NCBI GenBank assembly: GCA_017451025.1
Contig: JAFSSM010000050.1
Coordinates: 51,278 to 115,277 of the forward strand
Length of the DNA: 64,000 bases
Source of the DNA: Synergistaceae bacterium
GTDB lineage: Bacteria; Synergistota; Synergistia; Synergistales; Aminobacteriaceae
Reading direction: 5' to 3'
A program made the position numbers and the translations under genes. A model generated the notes under the pieces. The model was not told the origin of the DNA, made no database searches, and saw only the letters and a list, made by a program, of their open reading frames with translations. Below are positions 56,157 through 64,000 of this stretch, in pieces (positions within the stretch are counted from its first letter, which is position 1; every line of letters starts with the position of its first letter).

Positions 56157-57871
56157 TAGTAGTTTTTCTGATTTTATTGTGCTCAGCTCAAAGTTACGCT
56201 GCCGATTTCGAGGACTATTACTCTGACGAATACGAAACACCTTCGGCTCAGGACACAGCACAGCCCGAACAAGTTACCCTCAACGCCGACAGAGTTTCCT
56301 TCAACGACGAAACCGGACGCGCCTACGCTCAAGGCAATGCAGTTCTGACTTATCAGGACACAACGATAATGGCCGAACGCATAGAGTATGACGCTGACAC
56401 CCAGAAAGTCCAGGCAATGCCCCTTCCGGGCAAGCAGATTATCCTGACCAACGGCACGCGAAGCATCAGGGGTGATCAGCTGGAATATGACCTGAACAGC
56501 CGCGAGGGAATACTCAGCGGAGCGATTACGCGCCTGCCGGTCGGTGAGGACGGCGGCGTTCTCTATGTCTACGGCAGTGAAATTGACGTTATGCCCTGGG
56601 AGCTGGCGCAGGAACGCGGCCTCGTCAAGGGACAGCCCGAAGAATATATGCTACAGTGGCGCAACGTCGTGCTCACTACCTGTGCACTGGATCACCCCCA
56701 CTACAGGCTCGAGTCCAAGACTATAACCTTTGTGCCGGGCAGGAGCATTACCGCGAGGAAGCCTCGTATTTATCTCGGCGATACTTACCTGTTCACTTCG
56801 CCTCTGGATTATGTGGTACAGCTCAAACGCCGCAACGTAGAGTATTCCGTTTTGCCGTACCTTCAGCGCAGCGACACAAAGGGCACAGGCGGAGGCATAA
56901 CAGGGACGATAGGCTGGGAGACGGGTACAGCGTCAGTCGGACTGTCCTACGCAGACAGAGCAGGCTTCGAGTTTATGGTAGAGGTCGAACAGGAGCTCAA
57001 TAATGACTTCTCTGTTCTTGCTGGAGTTGAGCACTCGTTCGATGATGAATGGGACGAGCGGGTCTGGAGACCTTACGCTTCACTGATTTACTCACATAAC
57101 GGCTGGGATGCCCACATAAACTGGAGCCGCAATGAGTACATTTCCGATCAGAAGGACTCGTTGAACGAGTTTAAGGGCCGCCTCGACAGAAAGCCCGAAT
57201 TTATCGTCTATGCCCCGTGGTTCAAGAGCACTAGTGATTCATGGATGAGGTTCTACGCTTCTTACGGCAACTTCAAGGAGACCCTTCACGGAAACTCTGA
57301 GGGCGAAAACACTTCACGTTACGGAGCTGGTTTCAGGAATTATTTTGAACAGCCGCTCGACAAGAAGGGCAGGACTGAACTGTTCATAGATTCAGAGGGG
57401 GCGGCGTGGTTCTATGACCGTGATGATTCTGACCACGAAATGCTGAGGAGTTTTACGGGATTGCGTTATAAAATAGGAGCATTCCAATTAGGGACAGGAT
57501 ACGAACGTCAATACACTTGGGGAAGCAGTCCTATGCACTGGGACCAGTACCGCAAGAGAGAACGTATTCACCAGAAGCTCAGGTTTCCTCTTGGCCGCGA
57601 AATATATACGGCGTTTCGTGGAAGCTATGATTTGGATGAAGACATGATTGACGAGATAATATACAGTCTTCAATGGGAGACGGACTGCATGATATGGGAT
57701 CTGTACTACAAGGACGACAGGACTTCCGGCAGTGATGACTATATAGGCTTGTCGCTGGCAGTTAAGGCATTTCCTGACCGGCCCGCGTCGTTCGGCCAGA
57801 GACAGGACATAGATCCGTTCGTGAGACCGAGAGATATTCCCAAAGACAAGAAAGAAGCGAGGTTGTTTTAG
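56132..57871 (+). CDS. lptD: LptD/OstA-like outer-membrane protein
   Basis: 579 residues, shorter than E. coli LptD (784). Signal peptide (about 1-23), acidic spacer, then an OstA/LptA domain (about 45-150: VTLNADRVSFNDETGRAYAQ, AERIEYDADTQ, RGDQLEYDLNSREG). The C-terminal 380 residues alternate polar and aromatic strands typical of a beta-barrel. Cys in TTCALDHPHYR near 189 is in the position of the LptD N-domain cysteines, and ETDCMIWDLYY near 520 matches the C-terminal cysteine region. It should insert LPS or lipo-oligosaccharide into the outer leaflet. Confidence 0.75.
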   Translation: MGKTTQTLIVVFLILLCSAQSYAADFEDYYSDEYETPSAQDTAQPEQVTLNADRVSFNDETGRAYAQGNAVLTYQDTTIMAERIEYDADTQKVQAMPLPGKQIILTNGTRSIRGDQLEYDLNSREGILSGAITRLPVGEDGGVLYVYGSEIDVMPWELAQERGLVKGQPEEYMLQWRNVVLTTCALDHPHYRLESKTITFVPGRSITARKPRIYLGDTYLFTSPLDYVVQLKRRNVEYSVLPYLQRSDTKGTGGGITGTIGWETGTASVGLSYADRAGFEFMVEVEQELNNDFSVLAGVEHSFDDEWDERVWRPYASLIYSHNGWDAHINWSRNEYISDQKDSLNEFKGRLDRKPEFIVYAPWFKSTSDSWMRFYASYGNFKETLHGNSEGENTSRYGAGFRNYFEQPLDKKGRTELFIDSEGAAWFYDRDDSDHEMLRSFTGLRYKIGAFQLGTGYERQYTWGSSPMHWDQYRKRERIHQKLRFPLGREIYTAFRGSYDLDEDMIDEIIYSLQWETDCMIWDLYYKDDRTSGSDDYIGLSLAVKAFPDRPASFGQRQDIDPFVRPRDIPKDKKEARLF

Positions 57872-57874
57872 TAC

Positions 57875-58699
57875 ATGATGTTTTTATGCTACGTTGACGG
57901 AAAATTCGTGAAGCCTGAAGAAGCAGTACTGCCCATTTCAGACTTGATTATACAGCGCGGGGTCGGAGTGTTCGAGGCGTTTGCGTCGTTCAACGGCAAG
58001 TCCTTAATGCTCACTCCGCACATGAACAGGTTTATAGCCAGCGCGAAAAGCTCAGGCATTGCTAATATCCCTGATGTAGAGTTCATGAAGAACGTTGTGC
58101 GTGAGGGTATTGCGAAAGTCGGGCATGATGTGAGGATTCGCACATTCCTGACTGGCGGAGATGACTTCGACCAGGAAAAAGGCTGTTTCCCTGAGCCGAG
58201 ATTCTTCGTGATATTCGACGATGCCGGAATGCTTCCGGAAGAAGTGAAGAAGCGCGGAATTATCCTTGAGCCTGTGTCGTTCGGGCGAGACAATCCCGAA
58301 GTGAAGAGCGTGAATTACCGTGCAACGTACAAGATGCCCCGCGAGGCTTACGATATACTTTACTGTCCAAACGGCGAGATAACTGAATGCGGGCACAGCA
58401 ATTTCTTCCTGGTTTGCGGCGGCAAAATCATAACTGCACCGTTAAGCCGTGTCCTGAAGGGCACAACAAGAGGAGCAGTGATTGAGCTGGCGGAACAGGA
58501 AGGCTACACCGTAGAGGAGAGATGTCCGCTGTGGTCGGAATTAACCGGAGCGTCAGAGGCATTCATCACAGGGAGCATGAAGCTGATTGTGCCTGCCGTG
58601 AAAATCGGAGGTATTACGATTGCTGACGGGAAGCCGGGCAAAGTTACGCTTAGGCTGTCGGAGCTGTACAGCAAGTATATGGAGAAATGGTTGGAGTGA
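57875..58699 (+). CDS. Class IV PLP-dependent aminotransferase
   Basis: 274 residues of fold-type IV. RGVGVFEAFASFNGKSLMLTPHMNRF near 28-53 is the N-domain signature, the PLP Lys is in VKSVNYRATYK near 146-152, and GEITECGHSNFFLV near 166-179 has the conserved Glu and Asn. Members include branched-chain and D-amino-acid transaminases and ADC lyase; the residues seen do not decide among them. Starts ATGATG; the first ATG is taken. Followed by the heptamer repeat. Confidence 0.88.
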   Translation: MMFLCYVDGKFVKPEEAVLPISDLIIQRGVGVFEAFASFNGKSLMLTPHMNRFIASAKSSGIANIPDVEFMKNVVREGIAKVGHDVRIRTFLTGGDDFDQEKGCFPEPRFFVIFDDAGMLPEEVKKRGIILEPVSFGRDNPEVKSVNYRATYKMPREAYDILYCPNGEITECGHSNFFLVCGGKIITAPLSRVLKGTTRGAVIELAEQEGYTVEERCPLWSELTGASEAFITGSMKLIVPAVKIGGITIADGKPGKVTLRLSELYSKYMEKWLE

Positions 58700-58702
58700 T
58701 AG

Positions 58703-58748
58703 GGATTAGGGGGTAGGGATTAGGGATTAGGGGGTAGGGGGTAGGCTT
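58703..58748 (+). repeat. Telomere-like heptamer repeat array
   Basis: About six and a half TAGGGNN units in a row (TAGGGAT and TAGGGGG alternating). It starts three bases after the aminotransferase stop. The rest of the gap to 58850 holds CCCTAG and TATCCC motifs that can pair back to it and a GGAGG binding site for ptb. Confidence 0.85.
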
Positions 58749-58850
58749 ATATCCCTAGCAGTTGCTTATCCCTAGTACCTGGCAATGAGTAACACCTTCA
58801 GGGCAGCAAAGCCTTGAAGCAGCAATATATTCACAGGAGGTAATTGTTTC

Positions 58851-59786
58851 ATGGAACAGATTCGTTCATTGTCGCAGTTAATCGAGGAAGCCACCAAGCT
58901 CTGCGCTGAGAAGGGCCGCAAGCGCATTTCCGTAGCAATGGCAGAGGACGCGGGACTCATCTCCGCAATCGAGGAAGCCCGCAAGATGGGTCTCGTCGAG
59001 GCTACGCTCGTCGGCAACCCCGACAAAGTCAAGGCCTGCATCGCCGAAGCCGGAGCAAGCGAGTCCAGCTACCACATTATCCCCGAGACCAACGAGGCCG
59101 CCTGCGGTATCGTCGCCGTAACCGAAGTTTCGTCCAAACGTGCAGATATCTACATGAAGGGCCAGCTCCACACCGACAACTTCCTTCGCGGAATGCTCAA
59201 CAAGGAAGTCGGCCTCCGCGTCGGCAAACGCGCAATCTCTCACTGCTACTTCCACTCAGTCCCGGGCTATGACCGCGTACTCTTCATCGCTGACGGTGCA
59301 TTCAACATGTACCCTGACCTCAAGATGAAGGCCGACATCGTCCAGAACACCGTCAACTTCGCACGCTCGCTCGGTGTTGAGTGCCCGAAAGTTGCCTGCC
59401 TCGCCGCCGTCGAAATGGTCAACCCGGATATGCCCTGCACCCTCGACGCAACTGCACTCGTCCAGATGAATGCGCGCGGACAGATCAAGAACTGCGTAGT
59501 CGACGGACCGCTCGCTCTCGACAACGCAATTGACGAGGAAGCCGCAAGGATTAAGCACATCAAGTCGCCCGTAGCAGGACACGCTGACGTGCTGTTTGTC
59601 CCGCAGATCGAGGTCGGTAATGCACTCGCGAAATCCATCAGCTTCTTCGCGAAGGGAAGCGAGACCGCTGGACTCATCATCGGTGCGGCGGCACCTGTAG
59701 TGCTCACGAGCCGTGCAGACTCGCCTCGCGCAAAGCTCCTCTCAATCGCCGGTGCAGTCATGCTCGCACACCATCAGAGCAAGTAA
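58851..59786 (+). CDS. ptb: Phosphate butyryl/acyltransferase (Ptb family)
   Basis: 311 residues, the normal Ptb length. RISVAMAEDAGLISAIEEAR near 24-43, KGQLHTDNFLRGMLNKEVGL near 103-122, SHCYFHSV near 128 and VDGPLALDNAIDEEAA near 216 are family motifs. It swaps CoA of an acyl-CoA for phosphate, towards acyl phosphate for ATP by a kinase. A kinase gene (buk) is not adjacent. CACAGGAGG precedes the ATG. Codon use is strongly C-ending (CTC, GTC, GCC), unlike the neighbours, a sign of high expression. Confidence 0.9.
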   Translation: MEQIRSLSQLIEEATKLCAEKGRKRISVAMAEDAGLISAIEEARKMGLVEATLVGNPDKVKACIAEAGASESSYHIIPETNEAACGIVAVTEVSSKRADIYMKGQLHTDNFLRGMLNKEVGLRVGKRAISHCYFHSVPGYDRVLFIADGAFNMYPDLKMKADIVQNTVNFARSLGVECPKVACLAAVEMVNPDMPCTLDATALVQMNARGQIKNCVVDGPLALDNAIDEEAARIKHIKSPVAGHADVLFVPQIEVGNALAKSISFFAKGSETAGLIIGAAAPVVLTSRADSPRAKLLSIAGAVMLAHHQSK

Positions 59787-59806
59787 TTCATAAGGCATAG
59801 TGTTTA

Positions 59807-59843
59807 GGCGGGGGAATGAGTCAAATCATCTCCCGCTTCTTTA
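59807..59843 (+). terminator. Terminator after ptb
   Basis: GCGGGGGA and TCTCCCGC pair with a short internal mismatch, followed by TTCTTT. Confidence 0.7.
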
Positions 59844-59885
59844 ATATCCGTAAGATTACACGGTATATCCGCAAGATTACACAGT
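59844..59885 (+). promoter_or_regulatory. Tandem 21-base direct repeats upstream of the sugar transferase promoter
   Basis: Unit 1 is at 59844-59864 (ATATCCGTAAGATTACACGGT) minus its last base, and unit 2 at 59865-59885 differs at two positions (C for T, A for G). A spacing of 21 bases is two helix turns. A TGCTATAAT extended -10 follows (59891-59899), so an activator could bind across the -35. Confidence 0.55.
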
Positions 59886-59930
59886 TTTAATGCTATAATC
59901 TCATGAACACTAACATATTAATGAAAGGAT

Positions 59931-60626
59931 TTGAGAGATTTGGATTCCCCGTCAACAAAACCAGATACTTCACTGCGGAAAGATTACCGCTATAACATGA
60001 AAGCTGTGTTGCAGAAGAAAAGCAGAGTCTACATGCTCGTCAAGCGCATATTCGATATACTGTCATCAGGCTTCGCACTTCTGATATTGTCTCCTGTGCT
60101 GATAATTACTGCCATAGCAATAAAGCTCGAGGACGGAGGCCCTGTAATTTATTCCGCTGACCGATGGGGAAAAGATATGCAGAATTTCCGTATGCACAAA
60201 TTCCGTTCAATGAGGGTGAACGCAGAAGCAATGATCGGCGAACTCCTCAAAGACAGCGAAATGACCGGACATGCCTTCAAGATTAAGAATGACCCGAGAA
60301 TTACGCGTGTAGGGCACTTCATCAGGAAATACAGCATAGACGAACTGCCTCAGCTCTGGAATATTTTTGTCGGAGATATGTCGGTTGTGGGCCCCAGAGC
60401 AATTATGACCGTAGGCACAGACACAATAGATGACTACGACAAACAGCGATGGCTCGTCAGACCGGGATTAACCTGTTACTGGCAGGTCAGCGGACGGGCA
60501 AATATCAAGTGGGAACAATGGGTAGAAATGGATTTAGACTATATCGAGAACATGAGCTTATGGGAGGACTTCAAGCTGATACTGAAAACATTTCCAGTGG
60601 TGTTTAAGGCAGACGGAGCATACTAG
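59931..60626 (+). CDS. Polyprenyl-phosphate sugar-1-phosphate transferase (initiating glycosyltransferase)
   Basis: 231 residues from a TTG at 59931, five bases after AAGGA; an ATG at 59997 is a later alternative. One re-entrant N-terminal helix (about 40-65) then the bacterial sugar transferase domain: PVIYSADRWGKDMQNFRMHKFRSMR near 78-102, then KNDPRITRVGHFIRKYSIDELPQLWNIF with the catalytic Asp-Glu, and GPRA. It transfers a sugar phosphate to undecaprenyl phosphate to start a surface glycan. No other glycan genes are adjacent. A heptamer-free leader with paired direct repeats precedes it. Confidence 0.9.
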   Translation: MRDLDSPSTKPDTSLRKDYRYNMKAVLQKKSRVYMLVKRIFDILSSGFALLILSPVLIITAIAIKLEDGGPVIYSADRWGKDMQNFRMHKFRSMRVNAEAMIGELLKDSEMTGHAFKIKNDPRITRVGHFIRKYSIDELPQLWNIFVGDMSVVGPRAIMTVGTDTIDDYDKQRWLVRPGLTCYWQVSGRANIKWEQWVEMDLDYIENMSLWEDFKLILKTFPVVFKADGAY

Positions 60627-60636
60627 CGGGAATCTA

Positions 60637-60670
60637 AGGGATGGCAGAAAGAAAGCCTCCCTATTTTTTT
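60637..60670 (+). terminator. Terminator after the sugar transferase
   Basis: AGGGATGGC and GCCTCCCT pair with one bulge around a nine-base loop, followed by ATTTTTTT. Confidence 0.75.
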
Positions 60671-60675
60671 ATGTC

Positions 60676-60684
60676 TGCTACAAT
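60676..60684 (+). promoter_or_regulatory. Extended -10 promoter of fhs
   Basis: TGCTACAAT is a good extended -10 about 35 bases before the fhs ATG, right after the terminator. AAAGGAGG lies 11 bases before the ATG. Confidence 0.45.
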
Positions 60685-60719
60685 ATTGGCTCATTAACCC
60701 AAAGGAGGAAAATATTGTT

Positions 60720-62393
60720 ATGGCATTTCCAAGCGATATAGAAATCGCACAGGCAGCTAACCCCTTGCCAATCACAAAGGTAGCCGCCAAATTAGGAATC
60801 TCTGAGGATGATTTGGAACTTTACGGCAAGTATAAAGCCAAAATTTCACCCAGAGTCCTCAAGAGCTTAAAGGACAAACCGGACGGCAAATTGATACTAG
60901 TTACAGCGATAACACCAACCCCAGCCGGCGAAGGCAAGACCACCACAAGCGTCGGTCTCACTGACGGCCTCGCCAAAATCGGCAGGAAGGTATGCGTTGC
61001 GCTACGAGAGCCTTCACTTGGCCCGAGCTTCGGCCTCAAAGGCGGAGCAGCAGGAGGCGGTTACGCTCAGGTTATCCCGATGGAGGATATTAACCTTCAC
61101 TTCACCGGAGACCTTCACGCAATCACCACAGCACACAATCTCTGCGCCGCAATGCTCGACAATCATATTCAGCAGGGAAACGAGCTCGGAATTGACCCGC
61201 GCAAAGTAGTCTTCCGGAGAGTGATGGACCTCAACGAACGTGCACTCCGCAACATAATTATTGGTCTCGGCGGAACCGCCAACGGAGTACCACGCGAGTC
61301 CGGCTTCGATATTACCGTTGCGTCGGAAGTTATGGCGATATTCTGTCTCGCTTCTGACTTGATGGACCTCAAGGTTCGTCTTGGCCGAATGGTCCTCGCC
61401 TACACTTACGACAACAAGCCCGTAACCGTCAGCGACATTCACGCAGAAGGGTCAATGGCCGTTCTACTGAAGGACGCAATCAACCCTAACCTTGCGCAGA
61501 CCCTAGAGGGAAATCCTGCGTTCATTCACGGCGGGCCTTTCGCGAATATCGCTCACGGGTGCAACTCGGTGCAGGCTACACGTCTCGGACTCAAGTGTGC
61601 TGACTACCTCGTAACTGAAGCAGGATTCGGTGCGGATTTGGGCGCGGAGAAATTCTTAGACATCAAGTGCAGAATGGCAGGACTGAAGCCTGATGCTGTG
61701 GTTGTTGTTGCGACAGTCAGGGCACTCAAGATGCACGGCGGCCTCGCGAAAAACGAACTGGCTAACGAAAATCTCGACGCTCTCGAAGCAGGAATACCCA
61801 ACCTCATGAAGCACATCGAGAACATCACGAAATACGGCCTTCCTGTCGTTGTGGCGATAAACAAATTCCCGACCGACACCAACGCAGAACTTGCGCTTGT
61901 CGCGAAGAAATGCGAGGAGTTAGGCGCGAGCTTCGCCCTGTCCGAAGTGTGGGAGAAGGGCGGCAACGGAGGAGTTGAGCTTGCACAGAAAGTAGTCGAT
62001 GCTTGCGAGAAACCCTCCAGCTTCAGGTTTATGTACGATGAGAACATGACACCTAAGGAGAAGATGAACGCCATAGCACGCGAGATTTACGGAGCTGACG
62101 GCGTGGACTTCACCCCGCAGGCTGAAAAGGACTTAGAGAGGATTCACGCACTAGGCAAGGATAATTTGCTGGTGTGCATGGCCAAGACCCAATACTCGCT
62201 ATCCGACGATCCGGCCAAGTTAGGCAGACCTTCGGGATTCAGAGTTACGGTGCGCGAAGTGAGGCTCTCAGCAGGAGCGGGCTTCATGGTCGCAATAACT
62301 GGAAGCATTATGACGATGCCGGGACTCCCAAAGAAACCGGCGGCACTTAACATCGATGTTGACGCAGACGGAAAAGTTACGGGGCTGTTCTAG
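60720..62393 (+). CDS. fhs: Formate-tetrahydrofolate ligase
   Basis: 557 residues, normal for the family. [16 protein letters not shown] near 64-79 is the P-loop, [20 protein letters not shown] near 97-116 the family signature, and [15 protein letters not shown] near 121 part of the folate site. It makes 10-formyl-THF from formate, ATP and THF. First of three folate genes in the order fhs, cyclodeaminase, folD; its product feeds PurN and AICAR transformylase. Confidence 0.98.
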   Translation: MAFPSDIEIAQAANPLPITKVAAKLGISEDDLELYGKYKAKISPRVLKSLKDKPDGKLILVTAITPTPAGEGKTTTSVGLTDGLAKIGRKVCVALREPSLGPSFGLKGGAAGGGYAQVIPMEDINLHFTGDLHAITTAHNLCAAMLDNHIQQGNELGIDPRKVVFRRVMDLNERALRNIIIGLGGTANGVPRESGFDITVASEVMAIFCLASDLMDLKVRLGRMVLAYTYDNKPVTVSDIHAEGSMAVLLKDAINPNLAQTLEGNPAFIHGGPFANIAHGCNSVQATRLGLKCADYLVTEAGFGADLGAEKFLDIKCRMAGLKPDAVVVVATVRALKMHGGLAKNELANENLDALEAGIPNLMKHIENITKYGLPVVVAINKFPTDTNAELALVAKKCEELGASFALSEVWEKGGNGGVELAQKVVDACEKPSSFRFMYDENMTPKEKMNAIAREIYGADGVDFTPQAEKDLERIHALGKDNLLVCMAKTQYSLSDDPAKLGRPSGFRVTVREVRLSAGAGFMVAITGSIMTMPGLPKKPAALNIDVDADGKVTGLF

Positions 62394-62394
62394 C

Positions 62395-63036
62395 ATGGAC
62401 GGCCATATCTCCAGAGCAGCAATCGGTGATTACCTCGCGGCTCTGGGGTCAAATTCAGCGGCACCTGGCGGCGGAAGCTCGGCTGCGCTCTCCGGAGCAA
62501 TGGCGGCGGCCCTTGTGTCTATGGTCGCAAATCTCACGATAGGACGCGAAAAGTACGCAGACTATCAGGAGTTAGCCTCAAGAACTGCGGAGAAATCACA
62601 GGCTCTTGTTCTGGAACTTACTGACTGTGTGCGCAAGGACATGAATGCTTTCGACGGAGTTATGGCCGCGTTCAGAATGCCCAAGTCTACGGACGAAGAA
62701 AGGGCCGAACGTTCGCGGGCAGTTCAGGAGGCGTACAAGGGAGCTACTGGCGCACCGGTTGAGACTGCGGAAAAGTGCCTTGAAGTCCTGAAACTCGCTG
62801 AAGGCCTGCTCGGAAAGTCCAACGTTACGGCATGTATTGACCTCTCTGCGGCGGCAATCGAGGCCCGTGCAGGAATAACCATTGCTCTCGAGAATGTGAA
62901 CGTGAACTTGGCCGCAATTCGTGACGGCGAATACGTGAGCAGAATGCGGGCATGGGCAGATGACATTGACGCAGAATCGCAGAGGCTTCTGGCTTTGATT
63001 CGTGTCGGTGTCGCTGAAATGATGGGAGGAAAATAG
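62395..63036 (+). CDS. fchA: Cyclodeaminase/methenyl-THF cyclohydrolase family protein (FTCD C-domain)
   Basis: 213 residues from the ATG at 62395, two bases after the fhs stop; GGGG lies upstream. Mostly helical. APGGGSSAALSGAMAAALVSM near 25-45 is the family signature, and ACIDLSAAAIEARAGITIALENV near 150-172 the second. Homologues are the cyclodeaminase part of FTCD and the stand-alone methenyl-THF cyclohydrolase FchA of acetogens. Placed between fhs and folD it most likely interconverts methenyl- and 10-formyl-THF. It would supply the step that the downstream FolD seems to have lost. Confidence 0.85.
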   Translation: MDGHISRAAIGDYLAALGSNSAAPGGGSSAALSGAMAAALVSMVANLTIGREKYADYQELASRTAEKSQALVLELTDCVRKDMNAFDGVMAAFRMPKSTDEERAERSRAVQEAYKGATGAPVETAEKCLEVLKLAEGLLGKSNVTACIDLSAAAIEARAGITIALENVNVNLAAIRDGEYVSRMRAWADDIDAESQRLLALIRVGVAEMMGGK

Positions 63037-63039
63037 AGA

Positions 63040-63888
63040 TTGGCAGTGTTGATGAAGGGTTCGGATGTCAGTTCGCGAATGAAGGAAATGCTGTTTGCGA
63101 GGGCTTCCGAGCTTAAAGCTAAAGGTATTAACCCTGCGCTTGCGATAATACGTGTCGGCCGCAGGGAAGATGATCTTGTGTATGAGCGGGCTATCCTGAA
63201 GAGGTTTAACCCTTTGGGCCTGACGGTGAATGTCCACGAACTTCCGGAAGATATATCGCAGGAGGATTTCAACGCCGAGTTCATGAGGCTGAATGACAAC
63301 CCGGAAGTTCACGGGCTGCTTCTTTTCCGGCCTCTGCCTGCGGGATTGAGCGACGAGTACGTCTGCCTGAACATGAACCCGCGCAAGGATATTGACGGTA
63401 TGAGTCCCGTGAATGCCGCAAGGATTTTCGCGGGGGAACGTGAGGGATTCGCTCCGTGTACTCCGAGTGCTGTGATGGTTATGCTCGCGCAGTACGGCTA
63501 TGATGTTTCCGGAATGAACGTCGTGATTGTCGGGCGGAGCATGGTAGTGGGCCGTCCTCTGGCTATGCTGATGCTCAGGGCAAACGCTACGGTTACGGTG
63601 TGCCACACGAAGACGCACAATCTTCCTGAGATCTGCAAGAAGGCAGATATAGTTATTGCGGCGGCGGGACACCCGAAGATGCTTACTCAGGAATATTTCA
63701 CGAAGAAGAGCATTGTGGTTGACGTAGGTATTGACACGGACGAACAGGGGAATTTGTGCGGAGATGTGGACTTCGAGAGAGTTTCGGGTTTCGTCAAGGC
63801 GATAAGCCCTGTACCTGGAGGGGTAGGAGCAGTAACTACGTCGGTGCTTGCTGAACATCTCATAATGGCTGCTCGTCTAGGAGCATAG
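63040..63888 (+). CDS. folD: Methylene-THF dehydrogenase FolD, probably without cyclohydrolase activity
   Basis: 282 residues from TTG at 63040, with GGAGG ten bases upstream. KDIDGMSPVNAAR near 116-128 and VGRSMVVGRPLAMLMLRANATVT near 167-189 identify FolD. At the YxxxK motif Tyr48 is kept, but the Lys needed for the cyclohydrolase step is Ile52, and the Gln of VQLPLP is Phe96; Asp117/119 are kept. So methylene-THF dehydrogenation is likely kept and hydrolysis of methenyl-THF likely lost, with the upstream cyclodeaminase-type gene filling in. That split is inference from residues. Confidence 0.9.
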   Translation: MAVLMKGSDVSSRMKEMLFARASELKAKGINPALAIIRVGRREDDLVYERAILKRFNPLGLTVNVHELPEDISQEDFNAEFMRLNDNPEVHGLLLFRPLPAGLSDEYVCLNMNPRKDIDGMSPVNAARIFAGEREGFAPCTPSAVMVMLAQYGYDVSGMNVVIVGRSMVVGRPLAMLMLRANATVTVCHTKTHNLPEICKKADIVIAAAGHPKMLTQEYFTKKSIVVDVGIDTDEQGNLCGDVDFERVSGFVKAISPVPGGVGAVTTSVLAEHLIMAARLGA

Positions 63889-63902
63889 AGTTGAGGAAAA
63901 AA

Positions 63903-63933
63903 TGCCCCCGTGAAATTTTTGCGGGGGTAAATT
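63903..63933 (+). terminator. Terminator after folD
   Basis: GCCCCCG and CGGGGGT pair around an 11-base loop; the following TAAATTTAT is a poor T run, so strength is uncertain. Confidence 0.6.
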
Positions 63934-63948
63934 TATGCAGAAGAGGGG

Positions 63949-63976
63949 TTGACAAAATGGAAAATAGCATCATAAT
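63949..63976 (+). promoter_or_regulatory. Promoter at the right edge
   Basis: TTGACA (63949-63954) and CATAAT (63971-63976) with a 16-base spacer. It points out of the window, to a gene not seen. Confidence 0.65.
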
Positions 63977-63977
63977 T

Positions 63978-64000
63978 GACCAGACCAGACCAGACCAGAC
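63978..64000 (+). repeat. Pentamer tandem repeat GACCA, at least 4.6 units, runs off the window
   Basis: Four full GACCA units and GAC follow directly after the -10 and cover the predicted transcription start near 63983. Confidence 0.8.

Noticed and set aside
58703..58748. Assembly artefact
   Set aside because: The same heptamers occur in frame inside purL, so they are likely a genuine repeat family, though not proven.
62596..63858. 420-codon open frame opposite fchA and folD
   Set aside because: Fully antisense to two conserved genes, biased to His/Arg/Asn, no known motif.
63978..64000. CRISPR array start
   Set aside because: Units are five bases with no spacers; this is a simple tandem repeat.

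Overview
The window looks like chromosomal DNA from a diderm, anaerobic, amino-acid-using bacterium. The best guess is a member of the Synergistota (Synergistaceae), probably from a gut or similar anoxic habitat. This rests on outer-membrane biogenesis genes (LptC-like and LptD-like), a MacA-type adaptor, HflK/HflC, two amino-acid/dicarboxylate symporters, a tripartite tricarboxylate transporter, formate-THF ligase with a stand-alone cyclodeaminase, and a split purine PurH function. No marker in the window proves the phylum. No CRISPR array, transposase or prophage was seen.

Layout. 1-1560: end of an ABC export operon. 1603-6627: radical SAM gene, then sbcDC. 6684-9309: two tandem SLC1-family symporters and tRNA-Pro(CGG). 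9310-10305: decayed stretch with a 37-residue hydrophobic ORF and a broken solute-binding protein gene. 10325-12119: hflKC. 12349-13413: DUF362 protein. 13489-13729: candidate structured RNA with its own promoter and terminator. 13738-19424 (minus): nfeD, der, a catalytically dead asparaginase-like gene, a LUD protein and a TPR protein. 19558-26868: fliW-csrA run directly into purE, purM, a purN-purO fusion and an AICAR transformylase, then a Sel1 gene, an acetyltransferase and purD. 26960-31292: trpDCFBA (no trpE or trpG). 31336-34938: purL. 34959-37713 (minus): three tandem licD paralogues. 37886-43954 (minus): permease, exported DUF362 protein, and tctC-tctB-tctA split by a 5'-truncated PP-loop gene. 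44019-44840: frameshifted PARG-like gene. 44884-46850: thrC-thrB. 46899-50088: two small exported proteins, a precorrin-2 dehydrogenase-like protein and a LysM/M23 peptidase. 50090-57871: pyrG, exported proteins, two ankyrin proteins, LptC/LptD-like genes. 57875-63888: class IV aminotransferase, ptb, sugar transferase, fhs, cyclodeaminase, folD.

How the genes work together. The purine genes cover much of IMP synthesis. PurH is replaced by a stand-alone transformylase plus a PurO-type cyclohydrolase fused to PurN. The fhs-cyclodeaminase-folD block makes the 10-formyl-THF and methylene-THF that PurN and the transformylase need. FolD has lost the residues tied to its cyclohydrolase step, which its neighbour should supply. 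Envelope genes (licD cluster, sugar transferase, Lpt-like pair) point to a decorated surface glycan.

Regulation. Several short leaders fold so that the ribosome binding site is paired (37-residue ORF, trpD, purL). The licD cluster has a promoter followed by an intrinsic terminator just before the first gene. Telomere-like G-rich heptamer repeats occur in one intergenic gap and, on the other strand, inside the purL reading frame. A pentamer repeat lies on a predicted transcription start at the right edge.
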